The translations under genes and the position numbers were made by a program. DNA of 64,000 nucleotides from the NCBI RefSeq assembly GCF_024623455.1, contig NZ_JANIPJ010000014.1, positions 124,001 through 188,000 on the forward strand. The letters run 5' to 3'. Shown here one piece after another: positions 17,736-26,091 of the stretch (positions are counted from its first letter, which is position 1; each line of letters opens with the position of its first letter). This DNA comes from Paenibacillus soyae (GTDB lineage: Bacteria > Bacillota > Bacilli > Paenibacillales > Paenibacillaceae). The notes under the pieces were generated by a model, which saw only the letters and a list, made by a program, of their open reading frames with translations, was not told the DNA's origin and did no database searches.

Positions 17736-18224
17736 ATGACAGACTCATCATCGTTCGCTTACTCCGTGTTAACCCGACTATTCGATTATTACGACGGCCA
17801 CGGGATCGCCTCGAAGCTGGCGGAGCCGGATGAAGAAGCGCCTTACGCATCGCTTTTGATCCGATTCGACGAGATCGGATCCCGCAGCGATTCGCTCATC
17901 TTCGAGATCGGGTTCATCCCCGGCTTGGACGAAGCGGCGCAGGAAGGCGTCCACCTGCTGCAGACGTTCTCGGTCGTCCGCGAGGAGACGGAGCCGGAGA
18001 GCTATGAGCGTCTCTTGGATATTTGCGCCAGTCTCAACCACACGCTCCCTCTCGGCGCGTTCGGCGTAGCCGCCAAGGGCGGGGCGCTTTATTTCAAGCA
18101 TAACGCCATGCTGAGGCGCGACTGGCTCGACAATGAGCAGGGGCTGCAGCATCTCGACCGAATGAACGGTCTCATTCTCCATCAGCTCCATCAATTCGTA
18201 GATAAGCTTGTTGACGAAGCGTAA
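17736..18224 (+). CDS. YbjN/CesT-like probable chaperone of the upstream effector
   Basis: 162 residues, acidic. The layout is helix, beta-sheet, helix: LTRLFDYYDGHGI, then SLLIRFDEIG, LIFEIGFIPG, then SYERLLDICASLNHTLPLGAFGV, GGALYFKHNAML and a long C-terminal helix. N-x-x-LPLGxFG followed by a G-x-L-Y-F-x-H strand is typical of YbjN-like proteins, which share the fold of type III secretion chaperones. GAGGAG is placed well for the ATG. The 12-base gap to the effector gene and a shared terminator show one operon. A role in keeping the hydrophobic partner soluble is inferred; an immunity role is the alternative. Confidence 0.65.
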   Translation: MTDSSSFAYSVLTRLFDYYDGHGIASKLAEPDEEAPYASLLIRFDEIGSRSDSLIFEIGFIPGLDEAAQEGVHLLQTFSVVREETEPESYERLLDICASLNHTLPLGAFGVAAKGGALYFKHNAMLRRDWLDNEQGLQHLDRMNGLILHQLHQFVDKLVDEA

Positions 18225-18229
18225 CGCAG

Positions 18230-18272
18230 AAAAACAGAGCAAGGATGCTGCCGCATCTTTTGCTCTGTTTTT
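18230..18272. terminator. Bidirectional terminator after the effector/chaperone operon
   Basis: Long stem AAAAACAGAGCAA-GATGC / GCATC-TTGCTCTGTTTTT with a TGCC loop, T-rich on both strands; it also serves the convergent zinc-ribbon gene. Confidence 0.92.
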
Positions 18273-18281
18273 CGTTCACCG

Positions 18282-18572
18282 CTATGGCTTGAACGTAAGT
18301 CCTTGCTCCTCCAGCGCTTCCCTTAATTTCGGGAGAGATCCAGGTCCTATGCCGTGCAGCTTCAAAATTTCTTTTTCGCTGTGCTGCGAAAGCTGCTGCA
18401 GCGTCGTGATGCCATGATGCTCCAGCGCCCGTCTTGCGGGCGCGGATAATCGGACAAGAAACCCACCCGCCGTTTTTTCCTGCTCGCAGGTCGGACACGT
18501 AGGACAGTCGCTGCTTTTATAGTAGGCATGTCCGTTTGGGCACGTTCTTAAGCTCTTTGGGGATGTCACCAT
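18282..18572 (-). CDS. Zinc-ribbon plus RNA polymerase alpha-CTD-like HhH protein
   Basis: 96 residues. The N-terminal part carries CPNGHAYYKSSDCPTCPTC, a likely zinc ribbon. The rest (LSAPARRALEHHGITTLQQLSQHSEKEILKLHGIGPGSLPKLREAL) is the helix-hairpin-helix fold of the RNA polymerase alpha C-terminal domain. Such stand-alone proteins are known in Bacillales; their role is not established. They could bind DNA or RNA polymerase. The start ATG has GGGAGG seven bases upstream; five extra upstream codons are disregarded. Monocistronic. Confidence 0.8.
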   Translation of the reverse strand: MVTSPKSLRTCPNGHAYYKSSDCPTCPTCEQEKTAGGFLVRLSAPARRALEHHGITTLQQLSQHSEKEILKLHGIGPGSLPKLREALEEQGLTFKP

Positions 18573-18650
18573 GTTGCTCCCTCCCATATAAGAAAATCGT
18601 CTTCGTTAAGTAGCATAACATAACTATTCTATGTAAGCCTTGCAACAGTG

Positions 18651-18691
18651 AAAAAAGACTCGCTTGCCTTATTTCAAGTCGAGCGAGTCTT
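18651..18691 (-). terminator. Intrinsic terminator of the three-paralogue operon
   Basis: Stem AAGACTCGCT / AGCGAGTCTT followed by six T on the minus strand, 33 bases past the last paralogue. Confidence 0.92.
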
Positions 18692-18724
18692 AACGCTACC
18701 TAAATTGGTCGTTATCAGCTTCTA

Positions 18725-19186
18725 TTACGGCTGAATTTCTTCCCCGTAGAACGTAATCGGTCCAACAATCAAGGCTTGTGGTGTTCCCGGTGTGCCCAGT
18801 CGGGCGGACAGATTATAGGTGACATTTTGCGATGATGCGAAAGGTCCGTCGACATGACAGATCGTCGTAAGTCTGAAGTTATCAAATACGGCAAATCCTC
18901 TTTGGTTTGTGGCCGAAGCACTATCCGTTGCACGATAAATGACAGTGCCTGTTCCAACAGGTCCTCTCCAAATCTCAAGGATCAAATCTACCTTTACCGG
19001 CCCTACGCTTTGTAGCCCACTGTTCTCCACGGCCAACCATCCGACGTTCGCTACCAGTTTCACAACGTTATTCGTTCGTACGTTCATCGTAAAGTCCCCA
19101 ATAGATTGAGGAACCGTCGTTACGGGTATCTCCAAGATATTAGGCGAGTGTATACTAAAAGCAATCTCTTTGAGTTTTGACAATAT
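18725..19186 (-). CDS. Paralogue 3 of a tandem beta-rich protein family
   Basis: 153 residues if started at the TTG that follows AAAGGTGG by about six bases; this gives MSKLKEIAFSI, parallel to both sister proteins. A GTG nine bases upstream is the alternative. Family signature: VKVDLILEIWRG, DSASATNQ, FDNFRL, YNLSARLG and the ending VGPITFYGEEI. The fold looks like an all-beta jelly roll of about 150 residues without signal peptide. I do not recognise a named family. Third gene of an operon with a mother-cell-type -10 element, so a spore-surface role is likely but unproven. Confidence 0.7.
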   Translation of the reverse strand: MLSKLKEIAFSIHSPNILEIPVTTVPQSIGDFTMNVRTNNVVKLVANVGWLAVENSGLQSVGPVKVDLILEIWRGPVGTGTVIYRATDSASATNQRGFAVFDNFRLTTICHVDGPFASSQNVTYNLSARLGTPGTPQALIVGPITFYGEEIQP

Positions 19187-19212
19187 AACCACCACCTTTC
19201 CTCACTAATTAT

Positions 19213-19659
19213 TCATTTTTCAATGGCAGCGCCATAAAACGTTAATGGAGCAATAACGAGTGCATCTATGTTCAAAAGGTTTATCACTCTAGCAGTTAGA
19301 ATATATTTGCCATTCTCCCCGCCATTGTAATCAATGAGATCCATGGATGAAATGCAATAGTTATCAAAAGTAAGTCCTCTCCCGCGATCCGACGCCTGAG
19401 CGCTGTCTCTCCCCACATAGATGGGAGAACTTTTGCCTATAGCATCACGCCAAATCTCAAAAACAACGTCCACTTTTTCAATCGAGCTGCTTAAACTTTC
19501 AGCATCTATGAGTGCAATCCACCCCACGTTCCCCGCTAGCTTCACGACGCCGTTACGCTTAGCTTCAACGCGAATCGATGCCAACTCCGTCGGCGTCTGC
19601 GCCAGAGAGTAAGGTGTCAGCTGCTGCCAATGAAAGTCGAAAGATTCCAATTTCGCCAT
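19213..19659 (-). CDS. Paralogue 2 of a tandem beta-rich protein family
   Basis: 148 residues. It shares with its neighbours VDVVFEIWR, DSAQAS, FDNYCISS, YILTARV and IAPLTFYGAAI, but is the most divergent copy. AAGGAGGTGA precedes the ATG. Spacing is 29 bases from paralogue 1 and 26 bases to the start of paralogue 3. Three copies in a row suggest duplication followed by drift, as for structural coat proteins that form mixed assemblies. No catalytic motif is seen. Confidence 0.75.
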   Translation of the reverse strand: MAKLESFDFHWQQLTPYSLAQTPTELASIRVEAKRNGVVKLAGNVGWIALIDAESLSSSIEKVDVVFEIWRDAIGKSSPIYVGRDSAQASDRGRGLTFDNYCISSMDLIDYNGGENGKYILTARVINLLNIDALVIAPLTFYGAAIEK

Positions 19660-19688
19660 TCAAGTTCACCTCCTTCATATCCTGTTCC

Positions 19689-20153
19689 TTAATTCCCATT
19701 CTTGATGGCTTCTCCGAAATAAGTGATCGGACCGATCACCGTCGCGGCAGATGCCCCACCGGTTCCAAGCCGCGCGCTAAGCGTATAGACGCTTGATGAC
19801 GACGACTGAAATCTCTTGTCGATATGCTTGAGCGTCGTTACCCTCAAATTATCGAATAACTGGCCTAGTTGGTTTGTCGCTTGCGCGCTGTCGATGACGC
19901 GAAAAATTAATTCTCCCGTGCCGACAGCTCCCCGCCACATTTCGAATATGACATCTACCTTCTGGACTTGTCCTCCTTGATCCACTACGGCTTGCCATCC
20001 TACAGTTCCAAATAAGCTCACTAGGTCGCTGCCCGAAGTCGAAATGGTGAACGCAGCGATGGACTGCGGCGCCGGCGTTAATACAATTGCGGTACCTCCC
20101 GTAACGTTATTGGGCAAAACAAAAAATGAAAATGCCTTCAGCTCTGCTCCCAT
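19689..20153 (-). CDS. Paralogue 1 of a tandem beta-rich protein family
   Basis: 154 residues, first gene of the operon. Conserved elements: VDVIFEMWRGAVGTGELIF, DSAQATNQ, FDNLRVTTLKHID, YTLSARLG and IGPITYFGEAI. The N-terminal 40 residues differ most among the three. AGGAGGTGA is placed six bases before the ATG. A CATATACTA element lies about 33 bases upstream, matching the -10 of sigma-K/sigma-E promoters. No membrane or export signal, which fits a protein assembled from the mother cell onto the spore. Confidence 0.75.
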   Translation of the reverse strand: MGAELKAFSFFVLPNNVTGGTAIVLTPAPQSIAAFTISTSGSDLVSLFGTVGWQAVVDQGGQVQKVDVIFEMWRGAVGTGELIFRVIDSAQATNQLGQLFDNLRVTTLKHIDKRFQSSSSSVYTLSARLGTGGASAATVIGPITYFGEAIKNGN

Positions 20154-20185
20154 GAAATATCACCTCCTGCTAGTAAGATTGGTGA

Positions 20186-20194
20186 TAGTATATG
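20186..20194 (-). promoter_or_regulatory. Sigma-K/sigma-E-type -10 element
   Basis: CATATACTA on the minus strand fits CATANNNTA. An ACC triplet 13 bases upstream is a weak -35 candidate with short spacing. Confidence 0.45.
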
Positions 20195-20242
20195 TCTCCG
20201 ATTGAAAGGTAGCTTGTACGTATGCAGGAGGACAACCATGGA

Positions 20243-20283
20243 AATCAAAAACAAAGAAGCTTGCGGACTCTGCCGCAAGCTTC
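20243..20283 (-). terminator. Intrinsic terminator of pulA
   Basis: Perfect 11-bp stem GAAGCTTGCGG / CCGCAAGCTTC, followed on the minus strand by TTTGTTTTTG. Confidence 0.92.
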
Positions 20284-20294
20284 CCATTTTCCCA

Positions 20295-22775
20295 CTATCC
20301 CGCCTCATGTTCGCCAGGCTGCTTCACCCGAATAACAACCGCCGTCAACGGCTCCATCTCAATGGCGCCTGGCGTCAGCGCAAATCCCGATCTCTCCGCC
20401 ACTTCGGTTGTACCCGCCTCCCCGCTGTCCACCAGAACGTCTCCTCCAGTCAGATCCTCGTTTAGAGTCAGCGTACGCGGCCATGAATCCGCGTTCACGA
20501 ATACGTAGTAAGCGCCCGTTCCGTCCGTCGATTGACAGCGGTACGCGATGACGAGATCGAGCTCCCCGATTTCCGGAGCCTGAATCATAGTCACTAGACG
20601 GTTCACAGCGTCCCTATCGCCGAGCCGGAACGCGTTCGTCGACTTTCGCAGCTGAATCAAGCCGGCTGTATAGGCGCGGGTTCGCTGGCTTTCCGGGTAT
20701 AACGTTCCGTCATCTGTCGCCTTGCTCCAATCGAATCGGTTAATGGCGTCCGAAGAATTGTAGGAGTTGTGCACGAAGTACCCGGCGAACTCGCCGTGTC
20801 CATAATAGAACGGATGCGCGTGAGCCGGCGTGCCGCCGCCTCTCCACTGCTTCGTCCTGCCGTATTCCTGGCCGGCATGCAGGAATGCCGTCCCTTGCGC
20901 CGTTAAGAGCAGTACGTGACCGAGCCGAATTCGCCTATGGATGTCGCTGGCATGAGCAGGGTCGTTTGGATCCGCTCTCAGCGTCAAGGCAATCACGTCA
21001 TGCAGCGTCAGATTGTCGTGCGCTTCCAGATACTGCACCATGTCGCCAGGCGAATCCGCCGGCGTATTATGAGGCTGTGCCTTAATATTCTGAAACAACG
21101 TGGCGATATGACGCGCTCCGCCCGTCAGGAACCGGGATTCGCCCTCGAAGCCGTAGCCTGATTTGAGCTCGTTGCGGAACTCGTCGGAGAAGACGCCGAC
21201 ATCATCCGTCTTATCCATCCAATCCTGATCGGCCCCTTTTCCGGTCAGCTCGGGCTCCCCCAGATGCCCGGAGAACGTTCGCCAGCCTTCCCCGATGAAC
21301 AGAGGATTGGGATGAATGGCCGCCGCCGCGTCATACGCGCGCTGCACCGACTCGTACGTCGCGTCGCCCATCATATCGAAGCGCATGCCGTCAATCTTGT
21401 ATTCCTCGAACCAGTATTTGACGGAATCGATCATCAGCTTCTCCGCCATCTTGTGATTGGTTGCCAGGTTGCTGCCGAAGCCGCCGAGCAGCTCTCCCGC
21501 TTCATTGCGATAGAAATAATAGCCCGGGACGATATCCTCCAGCAGCCATGCCTTCGCCATATGCGTATAGACAACGTCGAGAATGACGCCCATTCCGGCC
21601 GAATGAATCGCGGCGATTAACTCCTTGAGCTCCCTTACCCGAAGCTCGGGATCGCGCGCGTTCTCGGAATAGGCTCCGTCCGGCGAGAAATAGCTGTGCG
21701 GATCGTACCCCCAATTGTACTGGTTGTTCTCCGTGGAATACTCGAGCTCCCTATCCCCCATGGCCGCTTCATCGCCGTAATACCAAGCCATGACGGGCAG
21801 AAGCTGAACGTGGGTGACGCCGAGCGAGCGGATATAATCCAGCTTGTCGATCATGGCCCGGAAGGATCCCCATCTTGCCCGCAGCTCGCCCGCGATGGAA
21901 GGATCGGACGTGAAGTCGCGGACATGCGCTTCATAGATGACGGCGTCTTCTCTTCGTTCGTACCCTTCGATCCGGGCGAAGCCGAATTCCCCTTCGGGAT
22001 TGGTGCTTTCGAGATCGATGATGGCCGCTTTGCCAACGATATCCCGGTCTTCCCCGAGCGGATATCCCGCCGGGCTGACACGGAATTCGGCCATCGACTT
22101 CGCGTAAGGATCCAGCACGCTTTGCGTCGTCTTGCCGTGCGTCACTTCATATTGATAATAATACCCTCTTACATCCGCGATGTTCAGTGCTTCCGGCATT
22201 GCCTTTACGGACCATACACCCCTGTCGCCTCGCGTCATGGCCAAGCTGCCAATCAGCCGTTCGGCGTTGTCCTTATCATAGAACCGAACCGTGACCGCAT
22301 CCGCCTTCGGCGCCCACAGCTTCATGACCGCCTGACCGTTCGCATACACCGCGCCCAAATCGTCTCCGTCATAAACATAATTCGCATCCAACTCTGCCCA
22401 TGTCGCGTGCGCGACATTGGAGTCCGCAATGTCTTCATACCATTCCGCCACTCTTTTGGATGCGGCATCGTCATGAAACATAAACGTTACCTCCTTGGGG
22501 GCGTCAAGCCTGAACGATATATTGTACCCTCCCGGTTCCCCGCCTGCGCCATAGTTTTCGTGCCAGCTGCCGTTCAGAGCTACTTTGTATTCGTAGCTGC
22601 CGGGAGTTAGGGATACTCTTAGAATATGCAGACCGTTACCAATATGGTTCATCCGAGATTCCGCCGCGTCCACGATCCAGTTGCCTGCGATGCCGAGCTG
22701 CGTCTGAAAATTGCCTGCCACATGGGCGATTCTGGTCATCGTTTCCGCTGGCATTAATAAAGTTTGAGTTTGCAT
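20295..22775 (-). CDS. pulA: Type I pullulanase (GH13)
   Basis: 826 residues, no signal peptide, so an intracellular debranching enzyme that cuts alpha-1,6 bonds in pullulan and limit dextrins. About 15-95 is a starch-binding-like beta domain (GSYEYKVALNGSWHENYG), then a CBM48-like domain (MKLWAPKADAVTVRFYD). The catalytic barrel has the type I pullulanase signature YNWGYDP, GVILDVVYTH, the nucleophile Asp in GMRFDMMGD, the acid Glu in FIGEGW and the transition-state Asp in LEAHDNL. A C-terminal beta domain ends the protein. The start is the ATG eight bases after GAGGTGG; a GTG four codons upstream overlaps that site. Monocistronic. Confidence 0.95.
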   Translation of the reverse strand: MQTQTLLMPAETMTRIAHVAGNFQTQLGIAGNWIVDAAESRMNHIGNGLHILRVSLTPGSYEYKVALNGSWHENYGAGGEPGGYNISFRLDAPKEVTFMFHDDAASKRVAEWYEDIADSNVAHATWAELDANYVYDGDDLGAVYANGQAVMKLWAPKADAVTVRFYDKDNAERLIGSLAMTRGDRGVWSVKAMPEALNIADVRGYYYQYEVTHGKTTQSVLDPYAKSMAEFRVSPAGYPLGEDRDIVGKAAIIDLESTNPEGEFGFARIEGYERREDAVIYEAHVRDFTSDPSIAGELRARWGSFRAMIDKLDYIRSLGVTHVQLLPVMAWYYGDEAAMGDRELEYSTENNQYNWGYDPHSYFSPDGAYSENARDPELRVRELKELIAAIHSAGMGVILDVVYTHMAKAWLLEDIVPGYYFYRNEAGELLGGFGSNLATNHKMAEKLMIDSVKYWFEEYKIDGMRFDMMGDATYESVQRAYDAAAAIHPNPLFIGEGWRTFSGHLGEPELTGKGADQDWMDKTDDVGVFSDEFRNELKSGYGFEGESRFLTGGARHIATLFQNIKAQPHNTPADSPGDMVQYLEAHDNLTLHDVIALTLRADPNDPAHASDIHRRIRLGHVLLLTAQGTAFLHAGQEYGRTKQWRGGGTPAHAHPFYYGHGEFAGYFVHNSYNSSDAINRFDWSKATDDGTLYPESQRTRAYTAGLIQLRKSTNAFRLGDRDAVNRLVTMIQAPEIGELDLVIAYRCQSTDGTGAYYVFVNADSWPRTLTLNEDLTGGDVLVDSGEAGTTEVAERSGFALTPGAIEMEPLTAVVIRVKQPGEHEAG

Positions 22776-22950
22776 TCTGCACACCACCTCATAGGTAAAC
22801 TGAAGTCTATGTAAGCCGCTACTAGATTCGTATCATTCAGTATGCTCCTGCAGACGAGCTCTTATAACTGATGCCGTTAACCGTTCTCTGCCTTAACTAT
22901 TATTTCGGAAGATAGACTAGCAAAAAGCAATAGTCTGAGTTTTCTACGAT

Positions 22951-23002
22951 AAGAATAAATAAAGAGGCAGCTGTCTCGTCGTAAGACGAACCAGCTGCCT
23001 CT
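22951..23002 (-). terminator. Intrinsic terminator of the GNAT gene
   Basis: Eleven-base-pair stem AGAGGCAGCTG / CAGCTGCCTCT; on the minus strand followed by TTTATTTATT. Confidence 0.85.
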
Positions 23003-23023
23003 AGCAGTTTAGGCCCCTTCCGT

Positions 23024-23437
23024 TTATCGAATGTCTTTAGAATATACCGAGAAGCCGCTTCTTTTCTGCCAGCCTGTCCTGCTCCAAAAACGGTTGCCCG
23101 CCTCATTATCGTCCAATACGAAGATGTGGCACTTATCAATGCCCTCTTCCTTCAATTTACTTAAGCACTGATCGACCATCAGCTGACCAATCCTTTGCAT
23201 CCTATACTCGGGTTGAACAGCGACATGATGTATAAATCCTCTTCGTCCATCGTGTCCGCATAATATAGTTCCCACGATGCGACCACCCGTCTCATATACA
23301 AAGCTGAGTCCTTTATTTCGGATTAAATACGACTCCATATTAGGTTGAGAATCGGCATCGCTCAAAGAAAGTCCTTCAATTTCATTCCATAAAGCAATCA
23401 TTTGATCATAGTCATTCATGGTCATTTCCCGCATCAT
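23024..23437 (-). CDS. GNAT-family N-acetyltransferase
   Basis: 137 residues. The acetyl-CoA site reads VQPEYRMQRIGQLMVDQCL (the Q/R-x-x-G-x-G/A motif has R-I-G-Q here), preceded by a GFIHHVAV strand. The C-terminus NEAGNRFWSRTGWQKR is typical. Cytoplasmic; transfers acetyl from acetyl-CoA to an amino group of an unknown substrate. AAAGGTG is nine bases before the chosen ATG; the next codon is also ATG and four further upstream codons start with GTG. It diverges from the LysR gene, whose operator may also control it. Confidence 0.85.
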   Translation of the reverse strand: MMREMTMNDYDQMIALWNEIEGLSLSDADSQPNMESYLIRNKGLSFVYETGGRIVGTILCGHDGRRGFIHHVAVQPEYRMQRIGQLMVDQCLSKLKEEGIDKCHIFVLDDNEAGNRFWSRTGWQKRSGFSVYSKDIR

Positions 23438-23530
23438 GCGCAGCAACACCTTTCTTAAGTTGAATCCTCTTTCCCGTTTAGTATAAGATGGAGATTAATA
23501 TGAATCAAACGAATAATAATACTAATAGAT

Positions 23531-23545
23531 ATGAATTAATTTCAT
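23531..23545. promoter_or_regulatory. LysR-type T-N11-A box
   Basis: ATGAATTAATTTCAT, a perfect five-base dyad containing T-N11-A, lies between the divergent GNAT and LysR genes, 20 bases before the LysR start. It is probably the autoregulatory site. Confidence 0.6.
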
Positions 23546-23564
23546 TTAAAAAGGAAAGTGAATA

Positions 23565-24431
23565 ATGACGCTTCTTCAGCTCGAAATCTTTATTGCCATA
23601 TATGAAACCGGAAGTTTTACAAAAGCCGCAGAGCGCCTGAATTTATCGCAATCCGCCATCAGCCATTCCCTTCAAGCGCTGGAATCAGAGCTAGGCATCG
23701 GGCTATTCGACCGAAACAGAAGAGAGGTTCGAATTACGGTGGCAGGGGCTTCATTCCTTTCTCATGCCAGAGAGGCCATCAATCAAACCCGAATTATTGA
23801 GCAGCTAGCATCAAGACTGACGAAGCTTGAAACAGGCAAAATAAAAATCGGCTCCTTTCCAAGCTTTACCGCGAATCTGCTGCCAGAGCTACTGGTTGGT
23901 TTTCAGGAGAAATACCCGAGCATCGACTATCTCGTGAGGGAGGGCGATTATTACGATATCGCTGCCTGGGTCAAAATCCGCGAGGTGGACGTTGGTTTTT
24001 CTATCCATCCGCAGAATGACCTTCATTTTTTCCCACTGCTTGAAGATCCGATTTACGTCGTCATGTCCGAATCCCATCGGCTAGCCGGGCGATCGGCTCT
24101 TTCAATCGAACACATCGCTAATGAAAACTATATCAACGTTAGCGGCTACGAGCAGTTGCTCGACATGATTCTTAAAGCCGCGCCTTCATCCGTTCGATTG
24201 AACGCAACCTTCGATTTGAGCAACACCAACTCTATCCTTTCGGTCGTGCGGGCAGGATTAGCAGTCACCTTGCTTCCCCATCTCGCCATTCCGTCGGAAT
24301 CAACGGGAATTGCCGCTCTGCCGTTAACTCCGGCATTTCATCGTTCCATTGGACTCGTTACGCGTGCCGTCTCTGCCCATACTCCCGCAGCAAGGACGTT
24401 TACGGAATTTGTTCTGGAGCGGTACCGTTAA
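23565..24431 (+). CDS. LysR-family transcriptional regulator
   Basis: 288 residues. The N-terminal winged helix is textbook: FIAIYETGSFTKAAERLNLSQSAISHSLQALESELGIGLFDR. A linker helix and a substrate-binding domain of the periplasmic-protein type follow (GKIKIGSFPSFTANLLPELL, VGFSIHPQ, VVRAGLAVTLLPHL). It likely senses a small molecule and regulates the divergent acetyltransferase gene. AAGGAAAG precedes the ATG. Confidence 0.93.
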   Translation: MTLLQLEIFIAIYETGSFTKAAERLNLSQSAISHSLQALESELGIGLFDRNRREVRITVAGASFLSHAREAINQTRIIEQLASRLTKLETGKIKIGSFPSFTANLLPELLVGFQEKYPSIDYLVREGDYYDIAAWVKIREVDVGFSIHPQNDLHFFPLLEDPIYVVMSESHRLAGRSALSIEHIANENYINVSGYEQLLDMILKAAPSSVRLNATFDLSNTNSILSVVRAGLAVTLLPHLAIPSESTGIAALPLTPAFHRSIGLVTRAVSAHTPAARTFTEFVLERYR

Positions 24432-24472
24432 AAAAAAGAGAAGACCGCGCCCCTCTATGGATCGCGGTCTTC
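24430..24472 (-). terminator. Terminator between LysR and DUF2252 genes
   Basis: Ten-base-pair stem GAAGACCGCG / CGCGGTCTTC; eight T follow on the minus strand. It may act in both directions for the convergent genes. Confidence 0.88.
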
Positions 24473-24488
24473 CCCCCCTATTTTTCGT

Positions 24489-25880
24489 TTACGACTTCGT
24501 TACGCTCTGCTTCCTCCGGGCGGCCGACCTGCGACGCTTCGCCTCCCAGTCTTCGCTCCATTCCTGGAACAGCTGATAATCCTCGATGACCTGCTCCGAG
24601 TAGGATAAGGCTCTGTTCGCCACATATTCGCAGAAGGCTCCCGTATCCTTGCCTATCGCCCGGACGATCTCGTCCTCGCTGTGATAGCTCAATATGCCGT
24701 TATCCACGTCAGCATCCGCGCGTGCATGCATTTTGGCCGTAATCTGTCCCATACATTCCGCTGTTCTCGCCCAATCCTTCGGCTCCACCAGCTTGGCAAG
24801 CTTCAGCTTCTTCTTGTACGGCGATCTTTCCCTCGCGTAGAAATGTCGGCCATTCAGCGTCAAGTAGCCGAGGAACGGGTCCGCTTCATGATGCATCGCT
24901 TGTTGTGTGGTAATAACCCGCTTGCCCTGATGGGCAAACTGCTCCCAGAACGCCTCGCTATAAGGCATGAAGTACACCGGAACCGGCGCGCGCACTTCCT
25001 TAATCTCGATAATAATATCGTCTAGCCCTTGATTCTCCGCCCCGCCTTCCATCAGCACGTAGAAGCGGTCCAATCCGATAGACGCGGTACCCGAGCCGTG
25101 CTTAACCGCGATATCCTTTATTTGAAAGTAATTCGCCGCGAGCCCCAAGCGGGAGCCCAAGTCGCTCATGTACTCGTTCCAGCCGTCCACGATGAGCTCT
25201 CTTTCTTCATCCGTCGGCTTCTGAATTTCTTCCGACCACCGGAAGGTGCGTTTCCCCTCTTCCAGTAACGTAATTTTTTCGATGAAATGGCTGGCCGCAA
25301 GCTTTTCCGTCTTCCTTAGCAGCTTCCGGACCGGGCCTTTGGTCGAATGCTCGTCGAACACGAGGTCTGCGGGATCCTCCTTGCGTTCGGCGTACTTCCT
25401 AATCTGCTCCACATAAGCCGTCAAATAGGCGTTTACGATATCCGTCTGCTCCTCCGGCGGCAGGAGCCCATTCTCGGACATAGCTAGAAAGAGGCTGACG
25501 GACATACGAAGTACGTCGTACAGATAAGACCCCATACACCCTTCATCGAAATCGTTAACGTCAAAAACAATTCGCCCCTTCTCGCTTCGGAACGCCCCGA
25601 AGTTCTCGAAGTGCAGGTCGCCCTGAATCCATGTCGGCCGCTCCGGGTCGGTATGATAAGGCAGCCATTCATTTCCTACATCGAAATAAAACAAATAAGC
25701 GCTCCCGCGAAAAAACAAATACGCGCTGCCTCTCATCTTCGCATATTTCAACATGCGCTTCTCGTCGCTCAGCCCCATAATTTGGCCATCGAATTCTTCC
25801 AATACCCTCGATAAAGTCAATCCCCTTAATTTGCGCTGCGTGTGCTTCACCTGTTCCGTTATATCCGCTTCCAGCTTCAT
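24489..25880 (-). CDS. DUF2252 family protein (kinase-like fold)
   Basis: 463 residues, the usual family length. Conserved features: KMRGSAYLFFRG near 49-60, WIQGDLHFENFG near 84-95, FDVNDFDEGCMGSYLYD near 104-120, which resemble the HxDxxxxN and metal-binding DFD/DxD motifs of aminoglycoside-kinase-like enzymes. No biochemical role is established for the family. The stretch RGSAYLFFRGSAYLFYF holds two near-identical copies of RGSAYLF, encoded by two similar 24-base tracts. GGAGG lies eight bases before the ATG. Monocistronic. Confidence 0.88.
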   Translation of the reverse strand: MKLEADITEQVKHTQRKLRGLTLSRVLEEFDGQIMGLSDEKRMLKYAKMRGSAYLFFRGSAYLFYFDVGNEWLPYHTDPERPTWIQGDLHFENFGAFRSEKGRIVFDVNDFDEGCMGSYLYDVLRMSVSLFLAMSENGLLPPEEQTDIVNAYLTAYVEQIRKYAERKEDPADLVFDEHSTKGPVRKLLRKTEKLAASHFIEKITLLEEGKRTFRWSEEIQKPTDEERELIVDGWNEYMSDLGSRLGLAANYFQIKDIAVKHGSGTASIGLDRFYVLMEGGAENQGLDDIIIEIKEVRAPVPVYFMPYSEAFWEQFAHQGKRVITTQQAMHHEADPFLGYLTLNGRHFYARERSPYKKKLKLAKLVEPKDWARTAECMGQITAKMHARADADVDNGILSYHSEDEIVRAIGKDTGAFCEYVANRALSYSEQVIEDYQLFQEWSEDWEAKRRRSAARRKQSVTKS

Positions 25881-25904
25881 GGATCCCGCCTCCGCATTTA
25901 TAAT

Positions 25905-25957
25905 TTCTTCATATGAAGAATTGGTTAATCTTCCAAGCCTATGATTCCCATATTATA
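25905..25957 (-). promoter_or_regulatory. Extended -10 promoter with downstream palindrome
   Basis: On the minus strand TGCTATAAT (-10 hexamer at 25952-25957) precedes the DUF2252 gene. Within the predicted leader is a perfect 16-bp palindrome TTCTTCATATGAAGAA (25905-25920), a candidate operator. No gene lies between here and 26092 apart from a terminator. Confidence 0.6.
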
Positions 25958-26011
25958 GCACGTTTTCCTGCTGAGAGCTTAGCTGATATGTTCTACCTGT
26001 CCTTATATGCA

Positions 26012-26035
26012 CAAAAAGAGACCGAATCAGGTCTC
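26012..26035 (-). terminator. Intrinsic terminator of the MFS gene
   Basis: Short stem GAGACC / GGTCTC with a 6-nt loop and five T on the minus strand. Confidence 0.8.
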
Positions 26036-26091
26036 ATGTTCCTCCCTGTCTCGGTCCCCAACCCGCACCATCATCCTTGCTTCCTTCGCGT

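Noticed and set aside
20239..20465. Plus-strand frame with a good GCAGGAGG site
   Set aside because: It runs through the pulA terminator hairpin and then antisense to pulA; the ribosome-like site is probably chance.
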